The position numbers and the translations under genes were made by a program. 64,000 nt of DNA from Oceanospirillum sanctuarii (GTDB taxonomy: Bacteria; Pseudomonadota; Gammaproteobacteria; Pseudomonadales; Halomonadaceae), in assembly GCF_002150805.1 (NCBI RefSeq), contig NZ_MTBA01000004.1:186001-250000 (forward strand), read 5' to 3'. Below the pieces are notes generated by a model. That model ran no database searches, was not told the origin of the DNA, and saw only the letters and a program-made list of their open reading frames with translations. Shown here in pieces: positions 62,016 through 64,000 of the stretch (position 1 is its first letter; each line of letters starts with the position of its first letter).

Positions 62016-62046
62016 ACCTTAAGGTTAAATCTAACTTTAAGGTCAA
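62016..62046 (-). promoter_or_regulatory. MerR-type promoter of the ADC-like gene
   Basis: Minus strand: TTGACC (62041-62046), exactly 19 bp, TAAGGT (62016-62021). The dyad CTTAAAGTT...AACCTTAAG is the same design as at 59831. Confidence 0.7.
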
Positions 62047-62150
62047 GAAGCAAAGTACCGTGTTTTATGAGTTTTATGGGGGGATCTGTCGCTTTCGGGA
62101 TACACGTTTTATTAAGGGGCATCTCCGGTTTAAGGAGCTAAAGCTATCCT

Positions 62151-63440
62151 TTAATTGAGATAACCACCCTCCCGAATAGCGATCTGATAAAGCTCATCAC
62201 TATTGGCTTTCATCAGCTGATAGATACCGGCATCCAGCTGCCCTAGCGCCACCATCTTATCCATAATGGTCAGCACTTCTGTAACGGGCAGGCGATCACG
62301 ATAAGGACGTTTCTGGCACAGCGCCTGAAAAATATCGCACAGGGTAAGCACCCGGGTCGGGCCATCGATCTGTTCACCAGACCAACCATGGGGATAACCG
62401 GAACCATCCAGTTTCTCGTGATGCTCCGAAGCCCATTTGGCAATGGGCGTCTGAGGGAAAAGCAGCTGCAGCACATGTTTGCTATCCAGCGGATGACAAC
62501 GCATCTGCGCCAGCTCGTCGTCGGTCAGCGCTCCCGGTTTTTCCAGAATCTGATCAGGAGTGCGCAGCTTACCAACATCATGCAGCAAACCTGCTAAACG
62601 CAGAATCCGGCGCTGATAGGAATCAAAACCCAGAAGGCCGGATAAGGTATAGGTCAGATCGGCCACACGCAGGCTGTGATAATGGGTGAAGGGACTTTTA
62701 GCATCGACAATCTGAGAGATCAGCTCACCCAAAGCCTCGATCTCATCAAAGCTCATGGTCAGGGTGTAATCGATAGAAGCCAGAGTTTCAAAGATGGTTT
62801 CATCCAGATAGAGATCCTGCAGCTCCAGCCAGAAAGTATCTTTCTTCGCCGCCTGCTCAAGGGCAGCAAAGAGTTCACCGGAGAAGAGCGTACCCACATA
62901 AGGACGGACACGATCGAGCACCACATTCTTGTTGAGCAGCACCTGATACTCCGGATGTTTCTCTCTGAAACCGGCAAAAGCGACATCCAGACGATCCGCC
63001 AGAAAAATCAGGTTACTGTACTCTTTGGTATCTTGGCTCAGATGCTCCGGAAGCTTGTTCCAGCGGGTATGGTGGTAACGAATTGCCTCGGCATAGGCTT
63101 TGAATGGTGAGAAGCTTTCAAGAAAATATTCGCCACGCAGGCAGTGCTCATTCGCGCCCGACCACTCCATCTCCTCCACCAGCTTACGGTGGGTTTCTGT
63201 AGAGGAGACACCACAGTCATGCAGCATACCGGCTAACAGAACAAAGTGCCGACGTTCCTGATCCCACCCCAAATAATGGGCAATACGATGGCAGATCAGG
63301 CCTACACGGCGACCATGGCTGTGATCGTCCACACCGACATAATCCAGCGCCTTGGTTACCGTATGAGCTGCACGACCGACATCAATCTTGATGCCGTCTA
63401 TTGCCTCAACCTTGGGTATTACCAAAGATTCAATCGCCAT
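62151..63440 (-). CDS. HD-GYP-domain protein with second HD domain
   Basis: 429 aa from the ATG at 63440 (the upstream start at 63479 adds 13 residues). N-terminal HD-like domain (LICHRIAHYLGW...LLAGMLHDCGVS; RYHHTRWNKLPEHL) and a complete C-terminal HD-GYP domain (LRLAGLLHDVGKLRTP; MRCHPLDSKHVL; SEHHEKLDGSGYPHGWSG). HD-GYP enzymes hydrolyse cyclic-di-GMP. No sensory domain is seen. Role in motility or biofilm switching is inferred. Confidence 0.88.
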   Translation of the reverse strand: MAIESLVIPKVEAIDGIKIDVGRAAHTVTKALDYVGVDDHSHGRRVGLICHRIAHYLGWDQERRHFVLLAGMLHDCGVSSTETHRKLVEEMEWSGANEHCLRGEYFLESFSPFKAYAEAIRYHHTRWNKLPEHLSQDTKEYSNLIFLADRLDVAFAGFREKHPEYQVLLNKNVVLDRVRPYVGTLFSGELFAALEQAAKKDTFWLELQDLYLDETIFETLASIDYTLTMSFDEIEALGELISQIVDAKSPFTHYHSLRVADLTYTLSGLLGFDSYQRRILRLAGLLHDVGKLRTPDQILEKPGALTDDELAQMRCHPLDSKHVLQLLFPQTPIAKWASEHHEKLDGSGYPHGWSGEQIDGPTRVLTLCDIFQALCQKRPYRDRLPVTEVLTIMDKMVALGQLDAGIYQLMKANSDELYQIAIREGGYLN

Positions 63441-63647
63441 ATCACTCTTATCCTTAATAACCAGATACACAGATCTCACAACAGTGCATCACGCTTAATC
63501 CTCCGCAAACCACGACATCTTGTTTCGCACTTACCCGCTTAATCGGCAAGCCCGGAGGATAAGCTTTCAACTATAGCGCTTTCATGAAGCAAACAGCCAG
63601 CAGAGTTATCACTGAGAAGGCACTGAGCATTACCACCTTAGCGCTGA

Positions 63648-64000
63648 CTAACGCACAGACACCTGTCTGACGACCTCAACTCCCAAACGCTTAGCCAGTC
63701 GAACCAGATTCGCCCGATCCGTCTTCAGCTGACGCGCTGCTTCAGCCCAGTTGCCGTCAGCCTCTGATACTGCACGCACAATCAGCTGCTTCTGATAAGC
63801 CTCCGTTGCCGCTTTAAGCCCTAATTCGCTGGCAGGATCAGGGATAAGTGAGACAGCTGATGCAGAACCTGCTGATTCAGGGACAGAACCCTGCTCTGTG
63901 TTCGGGCTCAGGGGCAGATCCACCGCAATATTACCCAGATGACGGGGCTGAATACGGGTCATTTTTTTCAGCCCCACAGCAAGGCTCTGAGGCCTGCCGA
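63648..64000 (-). CDS. norR: NorR-type sigma-54 activator, C-terminal end (5' part beyond window)
   Basis: The reading frame is open to the right edge, so this is the C-terminal ~117 residues. After a low-complexity linker, LKAATEAYQKQLIVRAVSEADGNWAEAARQLKTDRANLVRLAKRLGVEV matches the Fis-type HTH of NorR proteins (NWAAAARxL..DxANLxRLAKRLG). NorR senses nitric oxide via a GAF non-heme iron and activates sigma-54 promoters; those domains lie outside the window, so the name is likely, not certain. Confidence 0.75.
   Translation of the reverse strand, partial: GRPQSLAVGLKKMTRIQPRHLGNIAVDLPLSPNTEQGSVPESAGSASAVSLIPDPASELGLKAATEAYQKQLIVRAVSEADGNWAEAARQLKTDRANLVRLAKRLGVEVVRQVSVR

Noticed and set aside
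1-64000. tRNA, rRNA, insertion sequences, prophage genes
   Set aside because: Looked for conserved tRNA/rRNA segments, transposase motifs and phage genes; none could be supported.

Overview
The window is about 64 kb of chromosome from a marine gammaproteobacterium, most likely an Oceanospirillales relative (Neptuniibacter / Amphritea / Marinobacterium type). The main evidence is gene order familiar from Pseudomonas and its relatives: mrp-metG-rnf (rsx), purM-purN-DUF3108 beside DUF2066 and a PerM-like permease, and gloA...argG-motY...rnt-peroxiredoxin-grxD-argF. Sodium-type flagellar MotY, an Rnf complex, SulP and FadL-like proteins also fit. There are no rRNA or tRNA genes, no insertion sequences and no CRISPR array that I could see.

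Layout. 1-5.3 kb: a visibly AT-richer block with a class II-like cAMP phosphodiesterase (cut by the edge), a CHASE2 adenylate cyclase, an SH3 protein, an M48 lipoprotein protease and an outer-membrane barrel, packed like an operon. 5.3-16 kb: housekeeping genes (permease, DUF2066, purMN, DUF3108, a periplasmic binding protein, dcd, a flavin reductase, mrp, metG). 16.2-23 kb: rsxABCDGE, with a long repeat-bearing C-terminal tail on RsxC. 23-33 kb: DUF1543, DUF2252, divergent argO/argP, an outer-membrane barrel, a DoxX pseudogene, DUF924, and a zinc-type operon (DUF2796 His-rich protein, ABC ATPase, FtsX-like permease, DUF3299) behind a Zur-box-like palindrome. Then nth, which in many relatives follows rnfE directly.

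33.8-44.6 kb: two small basic proteins, a BtuF/BtuC/BtuD-like uptake system, a diheme cytochrome c, gloA, a periplasmic binding protein, a crotonase, a small membrane protein, and a divergent SulP transporter / persulfide-dioxygenase-like pair. 44.7-56.8 kb: argG, motY, rnt, peroxiredoxin, grxD, argF, an Fbp-type ABC ATPase, DUF4442, an esterase, a LysM/degenerate-M23 lipoprotein, an eIF2B-like protein and eda. 56.8-64 kb: an MFS transporter; a MerR-family regulator with a lipoprotein DJ-1-like protein, an NAD(P)-binding epimerase-like protein and an exported acetoacetate-decarboxylase-like protein; an HD-GYP protein; and the 3' end of a NorR-type regulator.

The most interesting candidate for an undescribed system is the MerR cluster (58.2-62.1 kb). 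Three separate transcription units, on both strands, each carry TTGACC, a 19-bp spacer and a -10-like hexamer, with a similar dyad in the spacer. This is the classic overlong-spacer layout of MerR activation. Two of the three products carry export signals, which suggests a small-molecule or aldehyde stress response that works partly in the envelope. Other points worth following are the cAMP make/break cassette at the left edge, the Zur-type zinc operon, the RsxC repeat tail, and a pair of small basic proteins after nth.
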